DNA from: a virus
DNA length: 64,000 bases
Strand: one strand, 5' to 3'
Virus record (IMG/VR): IMGVR_UViG_3300029309_000001
Span: 55,027-119,026 of that record
Positions 1 through 11,800 of this stretch are shown in pieces. Each line of letters opens with the position of its first letter. The stretch's first letter is position 1. Position numbers and translations under genes: made by a program. The notes beneath the pieces are model-generated. The model saw nothing but the letters and a program-made list of their open reading frames with translations. It was not told where the DNA came from and did no database searches.

Positions 1-666
1 TAATATTTGTTTTTGTTCTTCAGGTGGTAACTGATCTATCATTTGCATCATAGCTTGTTCTTCATTAAGTTTATTTACTTTTTGAACAAACTGCATTGGA
101 TCTATTTTTTTAGACATTAAAAATGGATAAGCTGCTAAAGGCACACCATCTTCAAATTTCTTTTTACTTTCTGATACAAATGCTAATTCAGATAATTTCA
201 TTTTATTTTTTTCTAACATTAACTCTGCACTTCTTGTAGTTATATCATCTACAAATTCATCATTTAAAGCTGAATAGTATTTGTTTAATGGAAATTTTTT
301 AGATACAGCAGCAGGAGTCATTTTCTTTTTAGAATTAATATTAAATCTAGTAAGCTGATCTTTATTAAGTTTCATTTTAGCAGTATCTGAAAAAATAAAT
401 GATTGAGGAGGTAAACTTAATGCAGTTCCACCTTGTGGATGTCTTTTACCACCAATGTTATACAGCTCAAAGTTACCATCATTAGTTAAATCAGTTAATG
501 CTGTCTCACCTTTTTCTGCTTCTAAATTAGCAAAGGATCTTGGTATAGGTCCTAATGAATTACCATAAGGTGCTCCACCTGTAGCCATAACTTTTACAAT
601 TTTACCATTTTTAAATTTATATCCGTTTGGTAAATTTCCTATTTTTACTTTTACTTTTTTTCCCAT
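1..666 (-). CDS. Phage protein with SFIFSDT motif (N-terminal part, truncated by window edge)
   Basis: An open frame starts at ATG 666 and runs off the left edge of the window, so at least 222 residues are present and the C-terminus is missing. The N-terminus is basic (MGKKVKVKIG). A segment reading GGKRHPQGGTALSLPP is followed by SFIFSDTAKMK. I remember this kind of segment from large uncharacterised proteins of uncultured Bacteroidetes phages, but its function is unknown. The start lies 2 nt after the stop of the 1690-aa gene, so the two are co-transcribed. It is likely part of the virion or cargo block; no enzymatic motif is visible in the part seen. Confidence 0.6.
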   Translation of the reverse strand, partial: MGKKVKVKIGNLPNGYKFKNGKIVKVMATGGAPYGNSLGPIPRSFANLEAEKGETALTDLTNDGNFELYNIGGKRHPQGGTALSLPPQSFIFSDTAKMKLNKDQLTRFNINSKKKMTPAAVSKKFPLNKYYSALNDEFVDDITTRSAELMLEKNKMKLSELAFVSESKKKFEDGVPLAAYPFLMSKKIDPMQFVQKVNKLNEEQAMMQMIDQLPPEEQKQIL

Positions 667-668
667 AA

Positions 669-3600
669 TTATATAATTTCTATGTCTGCTCCTGCAGCTA
701 ATAATTCATAATACATATCTGTATCAATACTTACTGTTTTTTCTTTTTGTTCACCACCATCTTTAAAGAAGAATCCTAAACCTCCTGAATACTCCCAATT
801 ACTTGTTGAAGGATTATAAGTAACACCTGCATTTAATAATCCATATCTTGCTTCTGCTCCTATTTTTAATCCGTCATTGCTTTTATAATCTGCAAATAAA
901 TCTAATTGACCTTGAGGAACATAATCATGTTTATCTTTATACATAAATCCAAGACCAGATTTATAAATTGTTTGAGGAACTGGTGTTTTAAATTGTAAAC
1001 CTGCTCTTCCACCATAATAAGGACTAACCATTTCTTGATCATTAAAGTCAATACCACCATATCCTTCTAGCATTATACCAGCAGGTCCTGAAGTAGGTAA
1101 CCCATAAAAATCTTGATCAAGTCTTAATCTAGCTCCTATGTCACCTTTAGCTGTCAGTTTAGTAAAAGGATTTCCTTCATTATCCATTTCTGTAGTTTCA
1201 AAAGGGCTAAAGTTAGTATAAACACCTCTTTTAAATCTACCACCTCCTGCATCTCTGCAACTACCACCCCAACAATTTACCATATCTGCTCCAAAAAATA
1301 AATTTAACGGATGCTCACCACTTTGATATTCAACACCAAATCTTGGATTTGTTAATCTTGTTCCTCTAAAACCATATTGAGCATTAGGTAATTCACTACC
1401 ATATTGACTAAAACCATCTTGTCTTGAAATTACTTTACTATCTGTAAACATAAGTCCTGTGTTTTCATCTTCTTCTCCTCTAGATAATGTATCAGCTGCC
1501 ATTACATTGTATGCATCATCTGAAGATCTAGTAGCTAAATTATAAGCTTGTTCTTTTCCTTCATTTATTTGATCAAATATTTTATTACCAATACCTGCTG
1601 CTTCTTTTAAAAACTTTGCACCTTTTTCAAAACCTTGAACTACTTTACTATCTCTAACATAGTTAAGTTTATTTCTCATTCTTTCTCCAAAAGTATCACC
1701 CCATCTATCTCTTCTGTCTTGTCTTCTTTGTTTTCTTAAAGCTTTTTCTTCTTCTTTTGCTGCTTGCATATCTTCATAAGATTCAAAACCTGCTTCTATA
1801 GCTTTATCTTCTCTTCTTTTATCTCTACGTACACCTCTAAGTTGTCTTCTACTTAAAGTATTACCATCTCCTTCAAATGCAAAATCATCAGTAACATCAA
1901 ACTCTGGTGTAACATTTGCTTGATCAACAAACATATCTTGTTCTGTATTAAATACATCACCATAGGATCTATTGATAGAACCTTCTTTTGGTTTAAATGT
2001 ATTCATATCTATATCTCTTCTTCTAACATCATATGTATTAGCTGCAGATTTTTTCATTCCTTGATTAACTGCATTAGCTGTAAACATATCACCTACATTA
2101 CGGTTTATTGTACCAGTCTCATCTGAAAATGCATCACCTACTACATTAAATTGATCTGAATCAGGAGTGTTAAATCCTTGATTTTCTTCTGTTGCATCTA
2201 CCCATTGACCTCCTTGCCATACATCACCATATGAACTAATAGCTCCTTCTTTAGGCATACCAGCTTCATAATCAAATTGTTCTGGATTTACCATATACAT
2301 TGCTGCTGCATCTTGTGCACCATTTTGTGCTTTATATAATGATCCACCAGTTTGTTTAAAATTACTAAATGCATTATAATTTATACTAGGTGTAGTGGTT
2401 AATCTTTGTGGTGCATATAATGGATTTACAATTGCACTTGAAAAATCTTTATTTCTATAGTTTTTTAACATATCTAATTGTGTTGTTTGTTTGCTAAAAG
2501 GATTAACATTAAATAATGGTGTTTTAAAATTATCTGCTTGATTTAAACGAGTATTAATTAAATTAACACCTTTTTGATTTAATGCAGGAAAAGTTTTATT
2601 AAGTGTTTTTAATTGATTAAAGTTTTTAGGTAATACATTAACAAGACCTGTGTTACCTACACCACTTAACTCAAGAGCACCAAGTGCTAAATTACCAAAA
2701 CCTTCACCAGTTCTACCTTCAGAAAAATCTGTATAAGCTTCAGGTAATGTATTTCTTAAAGCTTCTTGTGACCAATATGCATTATTTAATTGACCAAATG
2801 TTACTGGTGCTCCTATAGTTGAACTACCTGGTACAGTTACACGTGCAAGTTTATTTGCAAGACCAAGACCTCCTCTAACTACACCTACACCACCAACTAA
2901 AGCAGGAATGTAACCCATTAAACTATTCATTTCATAATCAACTGGACCTTGATCAACAAACATTGGGTTTAATAAATTTTCGTTATCACCTATACTTAAA
3001 AACTCATTGCCTGTATTATAACCTATAGTAGGTCCACCATAACCTCCTTTTGATCCTTTAAAATATGGATTAAGACTAGTTAAAACTGCATCTTCATAAT
3101 TGTCTGGTGTTATTGTTTGATAATCTGATTTATAATTAGCTACAATTTGATTCCTAAAATCTTCATAAGACATAGGTTCTCCTTCTTTAAGAACTCCATC
3201 ATTTTGATTTAATATAGGTTTAGCTTTTACAATAGTTCCACCACTTAAATCACTATTATTAATTCTTTTAATATTACCATCTGCTGTCCATTGTTCTCCT
3301 GAAGCTAAGTTAGGATAATTTACACCAGGTGTACCAATTTGAGGTTTATAATCTCTTACTAATTCTTCATAGTCTTTAGCTATTATATTTTCATATAATG
3401 AAGATCTATTAGCATCATAAAAAGTATTTTCTAAATTTAAATTATTTTCATCACCCATTTCAGCATCTTTTCCAAAATTATATATGCTAGTTAAAGGTTC
3501 TCCATTTACAGTAAGTTTGCTTACATCTTGTAAATTTAAATTATATTGATTAGCAAAATTTATAACATCTTTTAAGTTAGAAAAATTTCCTGTTCTTACT

Positions 3601-5741
3601 TCTTTTTGTTCTACAGTTTCATTTCTATATGGATATACTTGTCCTTCATTATCAACAGTCCAAAATACATTTGGTGTTGTTTCATACTGTAAAAATGGAT
3701 CTCTTGATAAATTCCATTCTTGTGCTTGTTTATTTAAATTATATAATTGTGTTCTTCCTTCTCTTGTTGAAGGGTTAGGAAAATTTGGAAAGTCTCTTAT
3801 AATGTTTGAATAAAGATTAAATTCATCAGCTTGTGGCCATGTAGATTTATCTTTAATATTTATACTTCCAGCTCTATAATTAGAATTTCTAGCATCTCCA
3901 TATCCTGCTCCAAGAGCAAGTAAATCTTCTTGCATTTTTAACCACAATTCTAATTGTTGATCTGTCCAATCAGGAATTTCACTTTTATTTTGAAAATGCA
4001 TTAGATCACCACCATCACGTAAAAATGAAAAAGTAGGGATAGAACCACCGTATTTTAAATCAGGATCAAATTCCATATCATCAAGATTAGCATCTTCAGG
4101 TACACTTTCATTATTTTTTTCTTGTGATGTAGGTTCATTACATTTACAATTTGCTGCATCCCAATCTCCAGGTGGTGTTAGCTGTGCACATTTTTCCTGT
4201 AACTCAAAACAATCATTTGCAGTTTGTTGAGAACTTTTTTCATAAGTTATGTTAGTAGGATTTTCTGCATCAAAAGGAATATACTTATATTTTTTTTGTC
4301 CTCTTTCATCAACACCATCAAATACATAAGAACCTTGTATGCCTGTATTATCTTCATTATGAACAAGCATAACAGCATCAGGTACATATTCTGTTTCAAT
4401 CATATCACCTAATAGCTTATCTCCTTGATAAGTTATATTACCATCCATATCCATACTAGATATTTGATATAAATCAGGATACGCAGCAGTTCTATTGTTA
4501 ACATATTGATTATACTCATTCATTCTTTTCTCTTCGTATGTTATGAGTTTATCTGGTTGTGTTGGATCAAAGAATCTAGTTTCATCAAATGGATTTGTTA
4601 TTTTAAATTGTTGATAATTTTCTTTACCCCATCTATTATTACCTGCACTTGGAAATGCAAGCTTTGCCATTTGATTTATTTCTTTTTTAGAGGCATCAGG
4701 ATTTTGTTCTCTTAAAACCTTTTTAAAATTTCTAAATTCTTTTTTAGTTATTTTATTTGGATCAACATCAAAGTTTTGAAAATCTTTAATTCCACTTTGA
4801 AATAAATTTACTATATCACTTAATATGTTAGTATCTTCTCCTGCATTATACATCATAAAAGGTTTAGTATCTACTTTATTAGATCTATCACGTCTTCTTT
4901 TACCACGTTTAGTTTGCCAATCTGCAAATTTATTTAATATTTGATTTTCTTGATTATTTTTTGCATCAAATATATCTGTATTATTATCTAATCCTTCACA
5001 TACTCCTGTTAAAGAATTATAATTTCCACCTTTTGCAGCACACTCATCTGCTTTTGCAACCTCTGACTCAACTTCATTTATTATATCTTCTTCACTTTTA
5101 TTGTTATCTTCAGCTCCTGGATAATTAGTTTCTGCATCTTCCATTCCTTCAACATCATCATTATCTCCATCATCTTGGAATTTTTTTAAAGATCCTCCAT
5201 ATTCAAATGTAGGCATTTGTTGTTGAGGTATTATAGCTTGTTGAGGTTGCATAGATTGTTCTGGTGCTTGTTGTTGCATAACCATTTCTTCTTGTGGTGC
5301 AACAGCTGGTTCATTTAAACCAGGCATTTGTAAACCTTCTTGTATTTGTTCTACAGTTTCTTTTGATTCTTCATAATCAGAAACACTTTGATTTTGTTTA
5401 CTATAAGAACTGTCATTATTTTTTAATGGTCCCCCTTTTTCATAACTATCACAAACATTTTGTTCAGTGCATTTAAAATCATTACTCCAGCAATATCCAA
5501 TATTACCTGACTTATCATTTATACACTTTTTCATTCTATTTGATATGTCAAAAAATATACAAATACCACATTTATCTTCTGAACTTGCTTTACCATAATT
5601 AAATCTAGAAATAGCTCTTTCTCTATTATCTAAATTTAAATCTTGATCAATAGTAGCATCAGGACATGGCGTAACTTGTTGAGTATCACCACCTTCTTGA
5701 TAAACTTCTAAAGTTTGTATGTTAGGGTATTTTTTTGCCAT
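669..5741 (-). CDS. Giant modular phage protein, 1690 aa, probable virion or cargo protein
   Basis: No known enzyme motif was recognised. The protein is a chain of low-similarity modules punctuated by the junction motif shared with the upstream 2226-aa protein: GGSLKKFQ near residue 182, GGSI at 565 and GGDLMHFQ at 577, GGSLYKAQ at 1132, and a degenerate GSELPNAQ near 1448. The NYNAF tag shared with the 2226-aa protein is near 1119. The N-terminal region is Cys-, Gln- and acid-rich (about 1-290). A short hydrophobic, glycine-rich stretch lies near 945-975. Residues about 1325-1400 are highly charged and probably helical. From about 1450 to 1675 alternating glycine- and aromatic-rich strands resemble a beta-barrel or beta-sheet domain. 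It has its own promoter motif and sits last but one in the visible late block. A cargo or ejected protein is an inference. Confidence 0.7.
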   Translation of the reverse strand: MAKKYPNIQTLEVYQEGGDTQQVTPCPDATIDQDLNLDNRERAISRFNYGKASSEDKCGICIFFDISNRMKKCINDKSGNIGYCWSNDFKCTEQNVCDSYEKGGPLKNNDSSYSKQNQSVSDYEESKETVEQIQEGLQMPGLNEPAVAPQEEMVMQQQAPEQSMQPQQAIIPQQQMPTFEYGGSLKKFQDDGDNDDVEGMEDAETNYPGAEDNNKSEEDIINEVESEVAKADECAAKGGNYNSLTGVCEGLDNNTDIFDAKNNQENQILNKFADWQTKRGKRRRDRSNKVDTKPFMMYNAGEDTNILSDIVNLFQSGIKDFQNFDVDPNKITKKEFRNFKKVLREQNPDASKKEINQMAKLAFPSAGNNRWGKENYQQFKITNPFDETRFFDPTQPDKLITYEEKRMNEYNQYVNNRTAAYPDLYQISSMDMDGNITYQGDKLLGDMIETEYVPDAVMLVHNEDNTGIQGSYVFDGVDERGQKKYKYIPFDAENPTNITYEKSSQQTANDCFELQEKCAQLTPPGDWDAANCKCNEPTSQEKNNESVPEDANLDDMEFDPDLKYGGSIPTFSFLRDGGDLMHFQNKSEIPDWTDQQLELWLKMQEDLLALGAGYGDARNSNYRAGSINIKDKSTWPQADEFNLYSNIIRDFPNFPNPSTREGRTQLYNLNKQAQEWNLSRDPFLQYETTPNVFWTVDNEGQVYPYRNETVEQKEVRTGNFSNLKDVINFANQYNLNLQDVSKLTVNGEPLTSIYNFGKDAEMGDENNLNLENTFYDANRSSLYENIIAKDYEELVRDYKPQIGTPGVNYPNLASGEQWTADGNIKRINNSDLSGGTIVKAKPILNQNDGVLKEGEPMSYEDFRNQIVANYKSDYQTITPDNYEDAVLTSLNPYFKGSKGGYGGPTIGYNTGNEFLSIGDNENLLNPMFVDQGPVDYEMNSLMGYIPALVGGVGVVRGGLGLANKLARVTVPGSSTIGAPVTFGQLNNAYWSQEALRNTLPEAYTDFSEGRTGEGFGNLALGALELSGVGNTGLVNVLPKNFNQLKTLNKTFPALNQKGVNLINTRLNQADNFKTPLFNVNPFSKQTTQLDMLKNYRNKDFSSAIVNPLYAPQRLTTTPSINYNAFSNFKQTGGSLYKAQNGAQDAAAMYMVNPEQFDYEAGMPKEGAISSYGDVWQGGQWVDATEENQGFNTPDSDQFNVVGDAFSDETGTINRNVGDMFTANAVNQGMKKSAANTYDVRRRDIDMNTFKPKEGSINRSYGDVFNTEQDMFVDQANVTPEFDVTDDFAFEGDGNTLSRRQLRGVRRDKRREDKAIEAGFESYEDMQAAKEEEKALRKQRRQDRRDRWGDTFGERMRNKLNYVRDSKVVQGFEKGAKFLKEAAGIGNKIFDQINEGKEQAYNLATRSSDDAYNVMAADTLSRGEEDENTGLMFTDSKVISRQDGFSQYGSELPNAQYGFRGTRLTNPRFGVEYQSGEHPLNLFFGADMVNCWGGSCRDAGGGRFKRGVYTNFSPFETTEMDNEGNPFTKLTAKGDIGARLRLDQDFYGLPTSGPAGIMLEGYGGIDFNDQEMVSPYYGGRAGLQFKTPVPQTIYKSGLGFMYKDKHDYVPQGQLDLFADYKSNDGLKIGAEARYGLLNAGVTYNPSTSNWEYSGGLGFFFKDGGEQKEKTVSIDTDMYYELLAAGADIEII

Positions 5742-5759
5742 TTACTTAATTAATTAATT

Positions 5760-5824
5760 ATAAGCAGTATACATTTATAATATACTAAATAATTAGCACA
5801 TTTTCTAATTATATTACTGCTTAT
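5760..5824 (-). terminator. Nested hairpin at the end of the 2226-aa gene
   Basis: A 10-bp inverted repeat (ATAAGCAGTA at 5760-5769, its complement at 5815-5824) encloses an inner 8-bp hairpin (ATAATTAG 5789-5796, CTAATTAT 5805-5812). The outer right arm overlaps the stop codon of the 2226-aa gene. No clean U-tract follows, so this may be a weak terminator or an RNA-processing or stability element rather than a strong stop. Confidence 0.45.
5768..5789 (-). promoter_or_regulatory. Late promoter-like motif (variant) upstream of the 1690-aa gene
   Basis: On the minus strand the sequence reads TTTAGTATATTATAAATGTA, a variant of the recurring TTTTTGTATATTAT motif. It ends 26 nt before the ATG at 5741, a spacing like that of the other copies. 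It lies inside the long inverted repeat that follows the 2226-aa gene. Confidence 0.5.
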
Positions 5825-8800
5825 ATCATACCTAAAGACTTTAAATGTTTAGTTCCTGCAGGTGTAAGTTTATCTCCATTTTCATATTTTTTAATAAGTC
5901 TATCTGTTACTTTATCAACTTCACCTCCCATTTGCTTTTTAGTTATTCCTTCATTAAATTTTTCTATATATTCTTGAGGAGTTTTATTAGCTTGTCCTGC
6001 ATTAACTCCATATTTATCTGGAAATACAGATTCTAAACTATTACCATCTCTAAGTACATAACCTAAATATTCACGTGTTCCTTGTCTTCCTAAAAAGTTT
6101 ACTAATGCTGCAACTTCTGTTGTAGTATATGGAAAACTAGGTATTTGTTTGCTATAAATTTTATATAAATCTATACCACTTTCTCTTAGACCTTTTACAC
6201 CTTCTAACTTACCTCTATATCTATTTTCAAAATATTTATTCTGTGCTTCTATATCATTAGCAAAATCTTGTCTACTTCCATCATACATTGTAGAAATTTC
6301 ACTAAACCTTTGTCCATATAAACCTGTAGCAGTTGATTCTGGATTAATCATTAGTTCACCATTAAGACTTTCTGCATAAGCAACTCCTTGTTTTAATTTT
6401 TCAAAATCAACCCAATTTGCATCTAATTCACTTGGTGGTATTAATTCTTTAGTATCTGGATGATAATATATTCTTCCATATATATCAAATGGTTTTCCTA
6501 CAATACTTTCTCCTTCAATATTAAAACCTAAACCTGTTGGTATATCAAAATCATATTCATCATAATAAGCATAATAAGGAAGCTCTCTTTCATCATCCAT
6601 ACCTCTTGATATTTGATAATTACTAAGATTAAAACCTCCTGCTGCAGAATCATTTATTTGCCATTTATCTTTTGATGCATCTTTTGTAATACCCCTTTCT
6701 ATTATGTCATCCATAATATCATCAACATTATTAAAAGAATAATAAACAGACTTATCATCTTCTACTCCTAATGTAGGTTTAAATTTAGATTTAGAAACTG
6801 TATTATGTTTTTGATCAAAACCTAAATACATACCCCATAAATCTTCTGAAGCATTTTTAATATATTCTCCAGCATTAGGATTATCTTTAAATCTAGGATG
6901 ATTTTGAAAATCATCAAATGATGTTTCTACACCATCCCACATAAAAGGTTGTTTTTCTCCATAAAGCATTTCTACCATTGCTTGATCCATATTATAACCT
7001 ATAGGTGTTACAGATTTATATAATCTATTTGCTAACCATCCAGGATTATTTTGACCTTGCATTTGAAACTTAGGTAATCTTTTATTATATTTATCTTTTA
7101 TTGATCCACCTGTCTTTTTTTCTTCTAAATTATTTAACTCTAAACCTTCTAACGTAGCTGCTGTTATAGGTACACCAGTTAACATTTTATTTAAAAGATT
7201 TGCAATAAGTTTATTATTTTGTTTAGTATCTTTTGTTTGATCTAATATTCTCATAACATATCCATCATAATCTGTACCAGGTAGTAATTTAGCATTATCA
7301 GCACGTACCTTAGAAATTAAATCTCCTGTTATATTATCATAAGCATCTGATATATATTTATTATCTAATAGATATTGTTGTAACTCTGCAACATGAGCAG
7401 TAGGCTCTATATACAAAGTTCCTGGTGATTCAAAAGATGGTGAATTAGTTTTTTTTGGAGTAACTGTTTTTATTGGTTCGGTCATATAATCTTGAGTTTC
7501 TTTATTTCTTACTCCAAAACCTTTATCTGCATTACCCCATAGTGAATAACCATCATCAATTAACATTTGATTTTTTAATAATGCAGATGATGTAAGACCA
7601 CCATCATCAACAAATTTTAAATTTGGTGAAAACCAATTAGTATTTGCAGCTCCTAATCTTTGATCAAATATTTTTGTTGCATCATCTGTTATAGGTATAG
7701 TAGTAGATCCAAAACCAAAAACATTTTTTTCAGTATTGCCAGAATTTCTTATTAATTTTCCTACATAGTCCAGTGCATGTTGATCTTCATGTCTAAAAAT
7801 ATTTCTTAACCAATTTTCTGGCAATGCATTTGTATTCATACTTACAAAAGGTAATATACCTTTTTCTAATTGATTATAGTTTTCACCTGAAAAGAAATAC
7901 GGACTATCATCTGGACCATATGAATTAAAATTATTTATAATAGGTATTTGTTTATATGTTGCAATAAATTTATCTACATCTGTATCACTTGCATTTGGAC
8001 CTAAATAATTTTCTTTTATTCTTCTACGTCCTTCTGTAGTATTCATTCTTTCAAGAATATCATTTCTTATATTTAAATAAGATGTATTTCCTGTTAAACT
8101 TTTAGACATATCTTTAACGTCCATTGAATGACTACCTGCACCTAATACTGGTTTACCCATTTGAAGTGTACTTATATATTCAGGATTATATATAAGACTT
8201 TTTAAATCTAATGGTTGAACCATAGAAAAATCTTCAAATAAACTTGTTGTTGGTGTTCCTACCTCTCCTGTTCCATAAAGATCTTCAAATGCATTATAAT
8301 TAACATTTCCCCTAGCTTCTCTACCTATTGCTTCATTATGTATTCTTATTAAATCATCATCTAGATCATCTTTAAAAAATGCTAAATCTTTTTTACTTTG
8401 ATCAACTATATCTGTAAAAGTATTACCTGTTAAACCATGATAATTTTGAAAGTATCCTGGTTGTGCATTATAATAATCTTTTCCAACATTTGATATATTT
8501 TTTGATGTGCCACCTAACCAAGTTGGTAAATAACTACGAAGATAATCTTTTGTATCTTTTACTGTTTGTATTGTTTTTTTTATTTTTGCAGGATTAAACA
8601 AATCTTTATATTGTGCTTTTGGTAATGAACCACCAAGTTTATATAAATCTTTTCCTTTAATAGGTATTATTCCTGGAGATTCTATATCTAAATTATATTT
8701 AGATAAATAACTATCAGGCACTTTAACTCTTATATATTGATTTCCTTTTTGATCAGTAATAATTTCATAAGGATAATCTTTTCCAAAAACTTTATTAATA

Positions 8801-11800
8801 TCTTTTTTAAGTTGTTTTTCAGTATTTTTATTTAATATACTTTGATACCTTTTTGGATAAGCAGATGGATTACTAATAGCAGTTACATCATCAGGATTAT
8901 ATCCTTGATTTGTTAAAAAATTATTTCTAATTTCTTCTATTTTATTTTTTTGTTCTTGAAAACCTCCTGAAATTTCTATTGTGTTACCATCTGGTTGTTT
9001 ATAAGTAACAATCATTTTTTTAGGATTAGTTTTATCAAAAGTAAAAGGTCCTAAAGTTTCTTTACCTACAGCATCTGATTTAATTAAATTACCAAGTGTT
9101 TGATCTACTTCACTAAGAAAATCATTCCAACTATGACCAGTCCAATTATATTCTGTATATAAAGGATTGGGTGCTCCAAATTTATCTGCAGTATATCCTT
9201 GAGTTTTTGCAACTGTTGAAGATAATGGTAAATGTAAATAATCTTTACCACTTTTTGCTGAATAATCTGCAAGTTCAGATAATAATATTTGTTGAGGATT
9301 TTTTCTAAATTCTTTTAAATTTAATTCTACTTCAGATGGATTATTTAATTCATCTAATTCTTTTTTATTTTGTTCCTTTATTTCTTTATTTTGTTTTTTA
9401 CTTTTATTTATTAAATTTTCTTCATATTTTATTTTTGAGTCAACAAATGATTTAAATGCAGGATGTTGTGCTATTTCTAATTGTAATTCTTTTGATATAT
9501 TAGGTGCATTTACATTACTTCTCATAATTGAATTAAACTCTTCATTATTAAAAAAGTTATGATTAGATATATCTACAGATGTTTGATAATCTTTATCTGA
9601 TACATTTGGACCACGGTATTCTGCATTTGCACGTATTGAAGGTGATGATCGTATAAAGTCACGTATTGTTCCTATTAAGTGTTGATTTGTCCAATGCATG
9701 CCATCTTCTGTTTCTAACATAGCATCTATAAAATGATAAGCTTCTTCAGGATTTGTATCTACATCTTTGATATAATTTAAAACATAATTATAATTTTCTA
9801 TTTTTCTTAAATGTCCGTCATAATTTACTGGATTTTCTTTACTTAAATAATCTTTTCGGTTTTGAAGATTTTTATTATATTTTTGAGCATAATCAGATTG
9901 TTTTTCTACTGAAATAGTTGCATCAGGAAACTCATCACTAAAGGCAACTCTATTATGTCCTAATACAAGTTTATCTGTTAAATTTTTTCCAAAATGTGCA
10001 GAACCTGTAGTTTTACTATAATCAGTTACACCTGCATCATCTATAGTTGTTAATAAAAGATTTCCTCTTGCAGAATTGTCACCTTTAAAAATATTAGATT
10101 CATCTCCTTGCCAATAAGTTGTAAAGTTAGAAGTAGGAGATTGTAATGATGTATACATTGTTGGAAATAATAATGTAGGATTTAATGATTGTTGAACTTC
10201 ATCTGCAAATGCATTATAATTAATTGCACCTCTACCTCTATTATTTTGCATCATTGTTTCATAAACTCCTAACATTTTTCCTCTGTCATATCTTTCTTGA
10301 GGAGATAAACCTTTAATTTTTTGAAGATATTGTAAAAATAAATTATTGTTTATATCCCCTTTATTATCTATTATTTTAGTAAGTTCACTATCATTTATAA
10401 TTGTAGGTAATTGAATATTAGAAGATTGAAGTGGAATTTGCTGGCTTGCTATATAATCTTGCCAATTTGCATAAGGCCAATTTTGTCTTAACACTGTATT
10501 AAATTGTCCCATTGATCCTGTTGGTTTATTAGTAAATAATGATGGGTTTCTTGTTGATCTATAATTTAAATTAAGTGTATTTTTAGATGGTGAAAAAAAA
10601 CTTTTAACACCTTGATATAAAGTTTTATACTTTGGATCAAATGGATTATACCATTGAGCTTTTGGTAACTGACCACCGTCTCTAGACATAAAATTAGATT
10701 GTCCAAAATCATCTACTATTTCAAAAGGATTATCAGTCCCTTGAGGAGTTTGTTGTGCAACATTATCCATAAGCCATATAATATCTTCATCTGAAAAGTT
10801 TTTAAATAATCTATTATAACCATGCTTTTCTTTCATCTTTTTTAAATCCTCTTCTGTAAATTTTTTATAATCCCCTGAACTATCATATATACCTGATTTA
10901 TCTGCTTGGTATCTAAATTCTATTAAATCAGATCTAACTTCTGATGGATCTGCATTATGAAATCCTGGTGTTGTACTATAATTTCTATCTAACCACCGTT
11001 TAATTTCATTAGGGTTTTCTGTCATGTATTGTTGTTCATCTTCTGATAATTGATTCCATACATTTTGAAATGCTTTATTTCTTTTATTTATTTTAGCTTG
11101 TAAATTTTGATCTCCTACAAAAAATCCACCTTCAGTATGTCCTAATTCATGAGCCATAATATCTTTCTGTTGTTCCTCAGTAAAAGGACCAATATAATTA
11201 TTTATTGGATCTATAGTAATTGAACTTCTAGTTTTAGTAGAATATCCCTTCTTATGTTTATGTTGTCCAAGTGATCCAGTAAACTTTTCTTCTATAGAAG
11301 GTCCTAGAATAATTGGCTCATCTAATGGTTCAAGCCATATAGAATCTTCATGCTGCATTCTATAAGGATAATCATCTATATATTGTAGACCTTGTTTTGT
11401 TCCTGATTTAAAAAAACGATTAGTCCAGCCTGGTTTATCAGAATTATCAATTATTTTGTTTTTTAAATGATCAAAAGTATTACCTTTTAAATATGACCCA
11501 TACCAATCTACTACAGGTTGATATTTATTTGCTATTGCCATCTCTTCATCAGTAAGTGTATTTGGTAATACTTCTCCAGTAGATTGATAATTAGGTATAT
11601 TAAATTGTTCAGCTATTGAATTTTCAATTGAGTCAGCTTGATTAGCTAAAATTAACGCTTTACTAAATTCATCAAATTCTGGTGAGTTAAGTAACACTCC
11701 TTCTTTAGGAGGTTTTTTACCAAGTAATATTTCATATACTTGTATGTCATCTTTATTCATTTCTAGTATATCTGGTATATTAGAAAAATGTGTGCCACTT

